Part shown: positions 46,636 to 58,719 of the stretch, piece after piece
How positions within the stretch are numbered: the first letter of the stretch is position 1
Layout of the letters: each line of letters opens with the position of its first letter
Origin: Elephas maximus indicus
Taxonomy: Eukaryota; Chordata; Mammalia; Proboscidea; Elephantidae
DNA: 64,000 nucleotides
Reading direction: 5' to 3'
NCBI RefSeq assembly: GCF_024166365.1
Contig: NC_064831.1
Location: 46,501,768 to 46,565,767 of the forward strand
Notes under the pieces: generated by a model
The model's input: the letters and a program-made list of their open reading frames with translations, nothing else
Told to the model about the DNA's origin: nothing
Databases searched by the model: none
Program-made: the position numbers and the translations under genes

Positions 46636-47280
46636 TTGTTTTCTTTATGGGAGGTGTAATCCATACTGAAGGGTGTAGTCTTTGATTTTCATCAGTAAAT
46701 GCTTCAAGTCCCCCTTCCTTTCAGCAAGCAAGGTTGTGTCATCTGGGTATCACAGGTTGTTAATCAGTCTTCCTCCAATCCTGATACCTTGTTCTTCTTC
46801 ATATAGACCAGCTTCTGGGATTATTTGCTCAGCATACAGATTGAACAAATTTGGTGAAAGGATACAACCCTAACTCACACCTTTCCTGATTTTAAACCAT
46901 GCAGTATCCCCTTGTTCCGTTTGAACGACTGCCTCTTGGTCTATGTACAGGTTTCACATGAGCACAATTAAGTGTTCTGGAATTCCTGTTCTTCACAATG
47001 TTATCCATAATTTGTTATGATCCACACAGTCGAATGCCTTTGCATAGTCAATAAAACACAAGTAAACATCTTTCTGGTACTCTCTCCATTCAGCCAAGAT
47101 CCATTTCACATCAGCAGTGACATCCCTTGTTTCACATCCTCTTCTGAATCAGGCTTGAATTTCTGGCAGCTCCTTGTCAATGTACTGCTGCAACTGTTTT
47201 TTTAATTAACTTCAGCAAAATTTTACTTGAGTGTGATATTAATGATATTGTTCAATAATTTCCTCATTCTGCTGAATAAC
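46636..47280 (-). mobile_element. RTE1-type LINE copy C, second part
   Basis: Antisense RTE continuing from 45492: ACTGAAGGGTGTAGTCTTTG, GTGTCATCTGGGTATCACAGG (remnant of the catalytic site), CACACAGTCGAATGCC. It reaches the region equivalent to about 19870 of copy B, then ends in unique sequence. 5'-truncated. Confidence 0.92.
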
Positions 47281-49620
47281 CTTTCAATTTTTAGCCCTTC
47301 CTTAATTACAAATTTTACTGTATTGTTGTCTTGGCATTTGCAGTTTTTTCAGTTTCATTTTCCCTAACATCATTTCAAACATTTTACAAACCGCTAACAT
47401 CGAACTTTATATGTGATGGATCTTATCTAGCCCCAATTTTTACTTCTAAAATAGCAAGTATTTTACTTTTATACTTTTCATAGGTGGTGGTACACATGTC
47501 AGACAGGATTTTTTCTTAAACTCTGTATTTTGAGCATTTCTAAGAGTTAAATTTTGATTGTGAAACACATTTGAGAAAATATAATAAATTATTATACCAA
47601 TTATAAAATTAAAATACTACTGCAATTAAAAAAATTTATATTAAAAAGAACAATGTGTTTGGGGGTAACATAACCTGACTTCTAATCCCATGAACTGTGT
47701 AACCTTGACTGAGTCCTTCAATCCTTCTAGAACGGGAGTTCCTCATTACTGTAAAATGAGGGGCCTGTGCCAGATTATGTACAGTTCTAAAATTCTATGA
47801 TTCTGTAGCGTAATTTCACCTGAACTTAAAAAAAAGTTTATCTTGAATAGACTGGGATTCTGTTCATAGCTAGATATCTTAGACACTCATATTTTCTATG
47901 TTGTGTTTGTTTCATGCACATATTGCAAACACAATGTAGAAAATGGCAAACACAGCATTGAATGGAATTCCTTTATTTCTGGTGTACCTTGTTATTAGCT
48001 TCCTGCTCCCCCTCCACCGCCTCCCCCATAAGCTTTCTCTCTACCTTGTTATTAGCTTCATGTTATTGAATCAACTAAAAATGTTTATTTAGGTCACATT
48101 CAAAGTGATGAACTTTACTGCATAAAGATCCAGAATTTACAACATTCTTTAAATCCCTATTTGGTTTCACAATGTTTCCACAGCCAAATGCCATGTTTTA
48201 TACATTCTCATTACCCTAAAGCATGATTTCAAAACAGATGTGGCAGCTACACAGAGTTATCAACCTGCCTAAAATTTTTCAAATATTTGAGGAGTTGAAT
48301 TATGGAAGACTAGTTTTTTACTTTTCAAGTTCATTTAGAGTGGACAAAACTGAAAGCATTGTTCGTTTGAAAAGTTAGTATCAGAGTACTTTCTTATTCG
48401 AGAGACACTGTGAGAAATGCCACCCATGACCTGACTTACAGTGCTGGATCTTTCAGCCATTTAGTAGGAAAGCAAGTATTGTCTGAAGGACACGAGGAGA
48501 TCTGTATTATCAAGCCAGAGAGGACTTGAGGAGACATATGTCATTTGGGGACTTACAGATCAAAGTAAGGTGAAGTTTGGCAACCAGATCTTATAATGAT
48601 TGGACATAATTACCGGCACAGAGACGATCTTGAATAATTGTAACTAGTGCTCTGATTTTTTCAGGAAGGGCTACAGATCTAACACGCTCTTGCCTGCCCT
48701 CATCTGAATTAATGATACAATGTTTGAGGTAGAGAACAGTTGCTGAAAATCATAGAGAAAAGAGTAAAGGGGAGTGAATGATTGCTGCTGTCAATCTGCT
48801 AAGGAAGAACAACACCCAGAAATCATCTGTCCTACCCCAAATAAATCATATAAACATATTCAGGAATGGTGAGATGAAAAGAAATTTTTCTTGATCGTTC
48901 ATTTCACGTATTCAGCACGACTCTTTTATAATAAATCGACTATTCCATAGCATACTATTGTATAGTATCGGACTAGTCCTAAAAGTCAGTTAAAAAACAA
49001 TAAACGTTTCTGTTAAAAAGTTTAAAGCAAGGCACTTCAATAAATAGATAATTTTACTTTGGTACCAAAATTTATCATAAAATATTGAAGAGACTGTCCA
49101 TATTTTAATAGCAATTTTTTTTTTAGCTTTCTCTATAGATGAAGACAGAATGGAAACTTCCCTTACGTGAATTTGTGTTATAAAGAAGTTCTTTGACAAA
49201 TGAAGCTGAAAAATCACTGTTTTTTTTACTAAACTTATAACCAAGAAAAGGTAAATTAAGACTAAGCTGGTTCCATAATCCAATAGTTAAATTTCTCTAA
49301 TTGCCCTGACTGGACTGGCCTTGTTTTCCTTTTTATCCATTTATAACTAGCATTTTAATGTATATTTGAGTTATTAAATGGTTTGCTACTTTGTTGAAAC
49401 ATATTCAGAGTATTAAGCTTGTTTTAATTAATCTACATATCTGTTGTTTTTGTTTTGGGTTGTTTCACTTCAAGACAGTCATGATTCATGTGTTGAAAAA
49501 TGTATAATCTTATTAGCATTTTTGAAAATTTATAATCTACAGCCTTCTGAGTTGTAAATACAGCTTCTTTTTAAAGTTTTATAAACATATATGAATCAAA
49601 TAATTGTTAAAAAGAACTTC
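47281..49620. other. Mostly unique AT-rich sequence
   Basis: Contains a MIR at 47655-47810 (listed separately) and an 18-bp direct repeat TACCTTGTTATTAGCTTC at 47985-48002 and 48042-48059. No exon supported. Confidence 0.45.
47655..47810 (+). mobile_element. MIR SINE
   Basis: Sense MIR: CTGACTTCTAATCCCATGAAC, GTGTAACCTTGACTGAGTCC, ATTACTGTAAAATGAGGGGCC. Confidence 0.75.
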
Positions 49621-49622
49621 TG

Positions 49623-51330
49623 AACAGTAATGGTAGCTGAGCACCATCCAGTTCTTCTGGTTTCATGGCAAAGGAGGCAGTTGTTCATGGAGGCAATTAG
49701 CCACACATTCCAACTTCCCTTCTATTCTAATCTTCTTGAGGATTTTCATAAAGAAAGGGTGTCAGATTTTATCAAATGCTTTTTCTGCATTTATAGAAAC
49801 GATCATGTGGTTCTTTTCCTTTGTTCTATCAATGTGCTGTATTAGGTTGATTGATTTCCTAATACTGAACCATTCCTGCATTCCTGGAATAAATCCCACT
49901 TGGTCGTGATGTATGACTCTTTTAATATGCTGTTGCATTCTGTTTGCTAGTATTTTATTAACCTATTCATAAGAGTTATTGGCCTGTAGTTTTCTTTTCT
50001 TGTGGTGTCTTTGTTTTGGTATCAGGGTTGTTTGCTTCGTAGAATTAGGGAGCATTCCTTCCTTCTCTATCTTTTGGAAGAGTTTACACAGGATTGGTGT
50101 CAATTCTTCTCTAAATGTTTGGTAGAATTCCCCAGTGAAACCATACTTTTTTTTTTTTGTTGGGAAGTTTTTGATCATGGATTCAATCTCTTCACTTGTT
50201 ATAGGTCTGTTGAGAATATCTACTTACTCTTATAGGTCGACTGCATGGCAACAGGTTTTCTTGAGTCAGTTGGGGTAGGTTGTGTACTTCTAAAAATTTG
50301 TCCATTTCATCTAGGTTTTCCAGTTTGTAACCATACAGCTGTTTATAATACTCTACTTCTCTTTTTCCACTGAGTCAGTTGTAACATCATTTATTATTTT
50401 GGTTATTGAAATCTTTACTTTTATTTGTCAGTCTGGCTAAAAGTTTGTCGATTTTATTGATCTTTTCAAAGAACCAAGTTCTAGTTTTGTTGATTCTATT
50501 ATTTTCCTGTTTTCGATTTTATTTATTTCTGCTCTGATCTTTATTTCCTTCTGGCTGGTTTAGAGTTAGTTTGCTCTTCCCTTTCTAGTTCCCTCAATTG
50601 TAGAGTTAGGCTGTTGATTTGAGATCTTTCTTCTTTTTTCACGTAGGTGTTTATCGCTCTAAGATTCCCTCCAAGTACTGCCTTTGCTGTAGCCCATAAA
50701 TTTTGTATTTTGTGCTTTCATTTTCCTCTAAGAAATTTGTGATCATTCTTTTGATTTCTTCCTTGATCCATTGATGGTTCAATAGTGTGTTGTTTAATTT
50801 CCATATGTTTGTGTATTTTCCAGCTTTTCTTTCTGTTATTGATTACAAGTTTCATTCCATTGTGATTAGGGAAAGTGCTTTGCATGATTTTAATCTTTTT
50901 AAATTTATCAAGACTTGCGTTGTTACCTAACATGTGATCTATCCTGGAGTGACCCATGTGCACTGGAGTAGAATGTGTGTTGTGCTGTTGTTGGGCAGAG
51001 TGTTCTATATGTGCCTTTTAAATCTAGTTGGTTTATAGCGTCATTCAGGTCCTCTGTTTCCTTGATCTTCTTTCTAGATTTCTGTCCAATATTGAAAGCG
51101 GTGTATTGAAGTCTCCAACTATTATTGTTGTGCTATCTACCTCTCCTGTTAATTCTATCAGTGTTTGCTTATATATTTAGGTGCTCTGATGTGGATTGAT
51201 TTAAAAGAAATACTCAGGTGTCACTGGCTTTTGCTCCACTTCCTTGCAGAGAACATTAACAGCTTCTACGGTGTCCCTGAGGTGTTTCTGGGAATTCCTA
51301 GAGCCACTTCTCATGTACTTACAAACAGGT
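49623..51330 (-). mobile_element. Old L1 with internal deletion
   Basis: Antisense L1. 49623-49715 is 3' UTR (TAGCTGAGCACCATCCAGTTC). From about 49720 the sequence is reverse transcriptase domain (TTTCTGCATTTATAGAAACG, CCCACTTGGTCGTGATG) running to the endonuclease end near 50960 and on to about 51330. The C-terminal third of ORF2 is absent between the two parts. The frames at 49963-50178 and 50718-50963 are remnants. Confidence 0.85.
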
Positions 51331-51335
51331 CCTAC

Positions 51336-51890
51336 TGTGATGGGTAAGGTTGTGTGTCAACTTGGCCAGGCCATGATTCTGTGTTTTGGCAGTTATGTTG
51401 TGGTTTGGCAGCTATATAATGATGTAATCACCCCATAATGAGATCTGATATAATATGATCACCTCCATGATGAAATCTGTTATGAGCAGCCAATCAGTTG
51501 AAAGGGAGTTCCCTTGGGGGTGTGGGCTGCATCCAATATAGGTGGACTTCCTGCAAAGCTCGCTGGCTTTCGCTTGCTCTGGGTCCTGCAGCTGGCTCCT
51601 GTTCATTTGACCTCCAGTTCTTGGGATTCGAGCTAGCAGCTTACCTGCCGATCTTAGGATCTGCTGGCTTCTGTGGCCTGTGAGCCAGAGGCCTGCTGTC
51701 TGACCTGCTAATCTTGGGTTCACCAGCCCCTACAGCTATGTGAGTCAGGAGAAGCTTCCAGCCTGACCCACAGACTTGGGACTTTCCAGTCTCTACAACC
51801 ATGTGAGCCACTTCCTTGGTATAAATCTCTCTCTATATATATTTATACACTTCACTGGTTTTACTTCTCTAGAGAACCCAGACTAAGACG
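51336..51890 (+). mobile_element. MaLR/ERVL-type solo LTR
   Basis: Starts TGTGATGGGTAAGGTTG, with GTGTCAACTTGGCCAGG, CCAATCAGTTGAAAGG, TATAAATCTCTCTCTATATA, and end TAGAGAACCCAGACTAAGAC. CCTAC (51331-51335) and CTTAC (51891-51895) are a plausible 5-bp TSD, as in ERVL/MaLR. No internal region. Confidence 0.75.
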
Positions 51891-51895
51891 CTTAC

Positions 51896-52500
51896 CTTAA
51901 AGGTACTGCTACTGCTCTGTCAGGTATCCACCTCCCACTAGGCATTGTGAGCTCTGCTGAGCACCAACACTGGTTCTCTAGAGCCCTTGCATTGCTAAAG
52001 CAGGGCTGATCTCTGAAAGGAAAAGATATACCAGGAAAAATACTAATCAAAAAATTCCAAGTTAATTATATTTACTTCAGATAAATGTCTAACCAAAGAG
52101 CAGTATTGGAGAAAAAAAGATTATTACATAATAGTAAAAAGTTCATCTCATCAGGATGTAAACCCAGTGTGCCTCTACCACATTTCAGTTCCAAGATGTC
52201 CATTACGAACAAACATTGAAGTCCAAATGCATCGCAGAGTCACAGTCAGACAAGCAGCTGATGTGATGTGATCACCATTGCTGGAACATTCACATCAAAA
52301 CTCGCAGAATGGGCGTTAGAGGCAGAGAAGAAAATTGTGTAGAAAACAGTTGGAAACTCCTAATAAATGCTCCAGAATCAACACTCTTGATAGTACAGAA
52401 GACAATATCATATGGAGACAGACATTGATGATTCAGTCAAAAAGTGATTCAAATAAGTTGAACTCTGAATATGAGGAAGCTTTAGAAATATTCTAAACAA
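51896..52500. other. Unique sequence, nothing recognised
   Basis: No repeat or exon supported. Confidence 0.4.
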
Positions 52501-53416
52501 TTTATTTTTCTCCAGCTTTACTGAGGAATAATTTACATCCAATAAAATTCATTCATTTTCATAGTATAATGAGTTTTGGCATTTACATATTATAGTCACA
52601 TATCCACCACCACAACCAAAATACAGAATATTTCCAACAAAGGAAAGTTCTTTATGGCCCTCTGCAGTCACCACCTTTCTCCCACGCCAGTTCTAGGCAA
52701 CCATAGATCTGCTTTCAGTCACTATAGCTTTGCCTTTTCTAGAATTTAACAGTAATGGAATCATACAGTACTTAGTCTGCCATGTTTTCATTTTTCTTGG
52801 GTAATTACATAGGTTGATGTGTTGTATGGTAAATATATGTTTGACTCTATAAGATACTGCCAAATTGTTTTTTATATGGTGTGAAGCGTGGATCAAGGTT
52901 AGTTTTGTTGCATAAGGACTTACAATTGTTCTAAACAGCATATGCTGAAAGACTGTCCTTTCTCAATCGAATTGCCTTTGTACTTTTTTTGGAAAAGTAT
53001 AAGTCTACTTTTGAATTCTGTTGTGTTGAATTAATCTATTTTTCTCTACCCTTTTGTGAATTCTACACTATTTTGATTACTGTAGTCTTGAAATCAACAT
53101 GAATCCTCCAATGTCTTTCTTCCTAGAAAATTGTTTTGACTATTCTAGTTCCTTTGTTTTTCCATATAAAACTAGAATTTATTTTGCTGATTTCTACAAA
53201 ATTCTGCTGGGATTTTTATCGGGGAGAATTGACATCTTAACAATAATGAGTCTGGCAATCCATGAACATGTTATATCTCTCCATTTATTAGCTGTGCTTT
53301 GATTTCTTTCATCAGTGTTTTGCAGATTTCAGCATAAATATCATCCACTAATTTTGATGTATTTATACCTAAGCATTTCATGTTTTTTGGTGCCGTTGTA
53401 AATGGTGCTGCATTTT

Positions 53417-53730
53417 TTTTTCTTCTTCATTCTCTTTTTTTTAATTGTAATTTAGATGAAGGTTTACAGAACTAATTTCTCACTAAACAGTTAGTACACG
53501 TATTGTTTTATGGTATTAGTTAACAACCCCATAACTTGCCAACACTCTCCCTTCTCCGCCTTGGGTTCCCTATTACCAGCTTTCCTTGCCCCTCCTTTCT
53601 TCTAGTCCTTGCCCCTGGGCTGGTGTGCCCCCTTTTAGTCTCATTTTGTTTTATAGACCTGTCTAATCTTTGGCTGAAGGGCGAACCTCAAGAGTGACTT
53701 CATTACTGAGCTAAAAGGGTGTTCAGGGGC
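53417..53730 (-). mobile_element. L1 3' UTR insertion with 14-bp TSD
   Basis: Short antisense L1 end (reversed tail, AATTGTAATTTAGATGAAGG, CCAACACTCTCCC) flanked by TGGTGCTGCATTTT at 53403-53416 and 53731-53744. It is inserted into the older L1 ORF2. Confidence 0.92.
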
Positions 53731-55109
53731 TGGTGCTGCATTTTAAAATTTAATTTTCAATTGTTTGTTGGTAGTTTGTTTATCTTAATACACAAGATAG
53801 AACTCCAGTCCTCCAGTATGAACAGGAGTGAGGAAATGTCTGTCTTGTTCCTGATTTTAGAGGAAAAACATTAGTTTTTTTTAATTATTAAGTATGATGT
53901 TAGATGTGGGTTTTTCGGACATGCCCTTTATCAGGTTGAGGAAGTTTCCTCCTCTTCCTAGTTTTATGACAATGCAGTATTTTAGGCCCCCTTTTTTCAA
54001 CTCCACAAATTAGACTTCATTATTAGCAGGTCTTTTGGAAGTATTATTTAGACTTACATACATATTTACAATTTTATTTGCTCGCCATTCTTCTGGTATC
54101 TCTAAGCGTACCTCTGGTATAATTTTCTTTTTTCCTGAAGTACATCCTTTAGAATTTCCTTTAGTAAATGTGGGTGGTAAATCTTTTAGCTTTTGTTTAT
54201 CTGAAGATATCGTTATGTCACCCTCATTCTTGCCCTATAGCATTGGTGAGTGAATGTACAGTTCTAGACTGAAATTATTTTCATTAATCAGTTTAAAGAT
54301 ACAATAAAATTCCCTCGTGATAAGATTAGTACGGGTGAAAACTTTCACTGGGGTAAAAAGAACTGGATTATTGTGAAAATTAAAGAAATGAGTCACTTGA
54401 GCCTGTCTAGCTAGTTGGCTAGAAGTTCCAGTGGTTTCCCTCTACAGTTAAATCCTTGCTCATCCTGGTTGTGGTTTGGCACCACTTGGGGGTAACTGTC
54501 TCCTCCAACTTAAACGTCAATGGTGCCAATTCTGGATTCTGTCTCATTGGCTGGGACTTGTAAAGCAGTGGCAGCAATTATAGTGATCTCCTACTTATGT
54601 GGGCTATTTAGTCAGTCTAATCAATATCATTTGCTGGAAAAAAAAAATTTCCTCCACTGAATTCCTTTAGCACACTTGCCAAAGATTAGCTGACCATAAA
54701 TGTAAGAGTTTATTTCTGGACTCTCAATTCTATGTCATTGATCCATACGTCTATCCATATGCCGGCACCGCGCTGTCTTGATTACTGTAACTTTGTGGTA
54801 AGTGTTGAAACTGGGAAGTATGAGTCCTCCAACTTTGCTTTTCTTTTTCAAGATTGTTTTGGCTATTCTGGATCCTTTTTATTTCCACATGAATTTTAGG
54901 ATCAACTTGTCAGTTTCCATGAAAAAAGTTAACAGGGATTCTGATATGGACTGCATTAAATCTGTAGATGACTTCAGGGAGTACTGTCATCTCAAAAACA
55001 TTAAATCTCCTGATCCATGAACATGGGACATCTCTCCATTTACTTAGACGTCTTCTTTAACTTTTTCATCAAAGATTTCCAGCTTTCAGAGTATTAACTT
55101 TTTCAATTC

Positions 55110-55624
55110 TGTCTTAGTTATTTACTGCTGCTATTCAATACCACACGTGAATGGCTTTAACAAACAGATATGTATTCTCTCACAGCCTAGGAGGTTATAA
55201 GTCCAAATTCAGGGTGCCAGCTCCAAGAGAAGGCTGTCTTTCTCTGTCGGCTGTGGGGGAAAGTCCTTGTCATCAATATTTTCTTGGGTCTGGGAGTTTC
55301 TCAGCACAAAGACACCACATCCAAAGAATGCGCTCTGCTCCTGGCTCTTCTTTCTTGGTGGTATGAAGTCCCTCTCCTCTCTGCCTGCTTCTTTTATATC
55401 TGAAAACATACTGACTCAAGATACAACCTAATCCTATAGACTGTGTTCTGCTTTGTTAACATAACTGCCTGTAATCGTGCCTCATCAACATCATAGAAGT
55501 TGGGATTTACAACACACAGGATAATTACATCTGATCACAAATGGAGGACAATCACACAATATTGGGAATCACAGCCTAGCTAAGCTGACACACATTTTTG
55601 GGGGACAAGATTCAATCCATAACA
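55110..55624 (-). mobile_element. MaLR/MLT1-type solo LTR
   Basis: TGTCTTAGTTATTTACTGCTG, CACAGCCTAGGAGGTTATAAG, end AGATTCAATCCATAACA; the layout resembles 32351-32781. L1 sequence flanks both sides. No clear TSD. Confidence 0.7.
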
Positions 55625-56142
55625 ACTCCTTTTGTTAAATCTATTCCTATTTTTGATGCTATTGTAAATGGAATTCTTAATTTCATTTTTGTTTTGGGCA
55701 TTGCTACTATACAGAAATACAATTGATTTCTGTATACTGACCTTGTACGCAGCAACCCTGCTGAACTTGCTTTTTAGTTGCCATAGTGTTTCGTGGATTC
55801 CTTAGGATTTTCTATGTACAAGATCATGTCACACAGGAATAAAGCTTTGCATCCTCCTTTCCAAAATAGGTGCCTTCCATCCCTTTACTTTTTTTTTTTT
55901 TCCAATTTTATTGTGGTAAAACATACACAAGAAAATTACCATTTTAATCATTTTTAAGTGTACAATTCAGGGACATTACTTATATTTACCGTGTTGTGCA
56001 GTCATCAAGATTTTTCAGCAAACAGAAACTCAGTACCTCTTAAGCAGTAACACCTCACTGCTCCTTCCCACAAGCTCCTGGTAACCACTGAAAAGCTTTT
56101 TCTCTATGCATTTGCCTATTCTAGATATTTCATATAGATAGA

Positions 56143-56314
56143 TAACCAAAAACCAAAACCAAACCAATTGCCACTGAGTCAATTCCAACTCACAGTGACT
56201 TCACAGGACAGAGTAGAACTGCCCCATATGATTTCCAAGTCGCAGCTGGTGGATTCGAACTGCCGACCTTTTAGTTCGCAGCCAAGCTGTTAACCACTGT
56301 ATCACCAGGGCTCC
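56143..56314 (-). mobile_element. AfroSINE
   Basis: A-rich tail (ACCAAAAACCAAAACC), CACTGAGTCAATTCCAACTC, AGAGTAGAACTGCCCCAT, head TATCACCAGGGCTCC. Confidence 0.92.
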
Positions 56315-56394
56315 AGATCAATAGATGTATTTAGACATTTAAGGTGATTACTGATTGATATATTTGGATTAATATCCACCATGTTTGTAACTCT

Positions 56395-56880
56395 TTGGAC
56401 ATACAAATGGTCGATGTTCAATCATTTCAGGAGGTAGCATATGATCAAGAACCAATGGTACTGCAGGAAGAAGTCCAAGCTTCACTGAAGGCATCAGCAA
56501 AAAACAAGGCTCCAGGAATTGATGGAATACCAACTGAGATGTTTCAACAAATGGATGCAGTGCTGGAAGTGCGCCCTTGTCTATGACAAGAAAATTGGAA
56601 GAGAGCTACCTGGCCAGTCGACGGGAAGAGATTCATACTTGTGCCCATTCCAAAAAAGGTGATCCAACTGAATGCAGAAATTATTGAATATCATTAATAT
56701 TACAAGCAACTAAAATTTTCCTGAAGATCATTCAAAAGCAGTTGTAGTGGTACGTCGACAGGGAACTGCCAGAAATTCAAGCTGGATTCAGAAGAAGACA
56801 TGGAACGAGGGACAGCGTTTCATTCTTTTGTACGTGAAGTTGCTATGAGTCGGAACCGATTCGAAGTACTGAACAACAAC
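56395..56880 (+). mobile_element. RTE1-type LINE copy E, internally deleted
   Basis: Sense RTE from GTCGATGTTCAATCATTTC through GGAAGAAGTCCAAGC to GACATGGAACGAGGGAC at 56799-56815. It is then joined directly to the 3' end (AGCGTTTCATTC, GAGTCGGAACCGATTCG, AAC repeats). About 1.1 kb, including the catalytic centre, is missing relative to copy B. The 3' end is followed closely by a SINE. Confidence 0.92.
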
Positions 56881-56897
56881 AACAACACTGGAAACAA

Positions 56898-57088
56898 AGG
56901 AGCCCTGGGAGCACAGTGGTTAAGTACTTGGCTGCTAAATGAAAGATCAGCAGTTTGAACCCACTAGCCACTTCCTGGGAGAAAGCTGTGACAGTCTGCT
57001 TCCACAGTGCTTTACAGCCTTGAAAACCCTATGAGGCAGTTCTACTCTGTCCTATAGGGTTGCTATGAGTAGAAATTGATGGCAACAG
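56898..57088 (+). mobile_element. AfroSINE, long variant
   Basis: GGAGCCCTGGGAGCACAGTGG, long-variant segment GTGACAGTCTGCTTCC, TCTGTCCTATAGGGTTGC, end GATGGCAACAGG. Confidence 0.9.
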
Positions 57089-57320
57089 GTTTACTGTAAT
57101 TGAGACACAAAATAAGCAAGAAACATTTATTTCATTTTTCATGTAACAGTCTGGGCTTAAGCACTTCAGAGCTTATATTGTGGCTGACATCCCTTTTGTC
57201 TTGTTCCTCTGCAGTGAAAAGTGGGAAAGAAGAAGAGAAAGGAGGGCATGAATTGTCAGGACAGGAGCTTAGTAGACGTGACCTAGAAGCCTACACATCA
57301 CTTCAGCATGGGCGCATCTC
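57089..57320. other. Unassigned sequence
   Basis: No supported feature. The frame 57100-57384 has no known domain. Confidence 0.35.
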
Positions 57321-57321
57321 C

Positions 57322-57600
57322 CACAGACCCAGCAGTTCCACTACCAGGTATAAATCCTGGAGACACACTTACACATGTAGATGAGATACACAGTGGATAC
57401 CACAAAGCAGTGGAAGTTAACACTAGCAGGTACATCCATTGATAAATCTCACAAATGTCAACAAATAAAATCAAGCCACAAAAAAACATATCAAGTATGA
57501 TTCATGTATGAGTGATAAAACATCAGACACAAGGAAATGATAAATACCAAATTCAGGATACTTTTGACCTCTGGCAGTGAAAGAGGTTGTGGAGATCTGA
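57322..57600 (+). mobile_element. Possible old L1 ORF2 end fragment
   Basis: ACCCAGCAGTTCCACTACC, then AGGTATAAATCCTGGAGAC, parallels the conserved ORF2 C-terminal segment (ACCCAGCAATCCCACTCC at about 8503 in copy A). The rest is weakly similar. Confidence 0.5.
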
Positions 57601-57751
57601 CATGGCCCAGGGGGTATCTAAAATACTTACAAGGTTTTTTTTTCTAAAGCTGAGTGAGAGGGTGAATGGATGCTTCTTTATTACTGATTTTGTTAGTATT
57701 TTTTAAACTGTACTATTTATTCTTCTGTTTATATCATCTGTGATTTAGTGG

Positions 57752-57925
57752 AGACTCTGGTGGCGTAGTGGTTAAGAGCTACCGTTGCTAACCAAAAGGC
57801 TGGCAGTTCAAATCTACCAGGTGTTCCTTAGAAACTCTATGGCGTAGCTCTGCTCTGTCCTATAGGGTCGCTACACGTCAGAATCGACTAGATAGCAATG
57901 GGTTTGGTATTTTTGGTTTATGGCG
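57752..57925 (+). mobile_element. AfroSINE
   Basis: GACTCTGGTGGCGTAGTGG, GCTGGCAGTTCAAATC, TCTGTCCTATAGGGTCGC, GTCAGAATCGACTAGATAGC, and a TTTGG tail. Confidence 0.92.
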
Positions 57926-58295
57926 TAGTGCTTATATATGTACGTGTAAATAATTTTTAAAATCCTCGATCTTTCAGAGGAGATATCTATCAAATTCCAA
58001 CATATTAAATGGTGCTGCAAGCCTCGTTGAGATGCAGACCCTGAGATGAATCTTCTGCCTTCTTTTAAATTCAATAGTGCCTTGACTTTTTAAAGGCAAC
58101 TGTGAAAAATCTGTTACCATATCCAATGGGTCTCCTTTAGAAATCGGATTTTCTCAATATTGTGCAAGCAAAACAAAATGCAAAAGATAAATTGGGTGGT
58201 GATAAAATTCTCTGTCATCTCCAGCCTCTAATTTCAAACACTTGTATTCTTCAAAGTAGCTAGCTGCCTTATCCTTATTGACACTGTCATACCTA
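57926..58295. other. Unique sequence, nothing recognised
   Basis: No repeat or exon supported. Confidence 0.4.
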
Positions 58296-58510
58296 ATAAT
58301 TACGGACTGTTTACTAGGTTCCAAGCACGATTCTAAGCTTCACTGAATCTTCCTAACTCTGTGAGGTGGGTGATATTCCTATTCACATTTTATAGATGAA
58401 GTAACTGAGACACACAGAGTGATACGCCAAAAACCATACAACTAGTAAGCGGCAGAACCAAGATATAAACTCAAGTAGACTGACTTGAGAGCCTGGAGTC
58501 TTAATCCTGC
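58296..58510 (-). mobile_element. MIR SINE
   Basis: Antisense MIR: ACTAGGTTCCAAGCACG, CTCTGTGAGGTGGGTGATA, ATTTTATAGATGAAGTAACTG, ACTAGTAAGCGGCAGAACC, GAGAGCCTGGAGTCTTA. It is the clearest MIR in the window, about 730 bp upstream of the TEX9 promoter. Confidence 0.92.
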
Positions 58511-58719
58511 TGTGAATAAATGCTGGAAATCAGGTCTTTAGAATTCCACTTAAGACTTTGCTTTAAACAAAAGGCGTGGGAGGAGGACTGGCCACTAAAG
58601 GTTGAAAAACCACAACAGAGTAGGCGCGTTAGGAGATTGCTTTCTATGAAGTAGTGGATACGACTTGCCTTCCCGGGTTGAAAAGCATTCACTTTGGGAG
58701 TTTACACCGGGCTGTAACT

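Larger units (their letters stand above)
52505..56142 (-). mobile_element. Old L1 region with nested insertions
   Basis: Antisense L1 material. 52505-53416 holds 3' UTR and ORF2 pieces (AATCATACAGTACTTAGTC, TTTTGATTACTGTAGTCTTG). It continues after a nested L1 (53417-53730) and after an LTR (55110-55624). A degenerate catalytic site lies near 55828-55836 (CATGTCACA). 55890-56142 is another L1 3' UTR (TATTGTGGTAAAACATACAC, TAACCACTGAAAAGC). 53880-54640 is weaker and may be a separate relic. The repeated 3' UTR parts show that at least two elements are involved. Confidence 0.75.
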
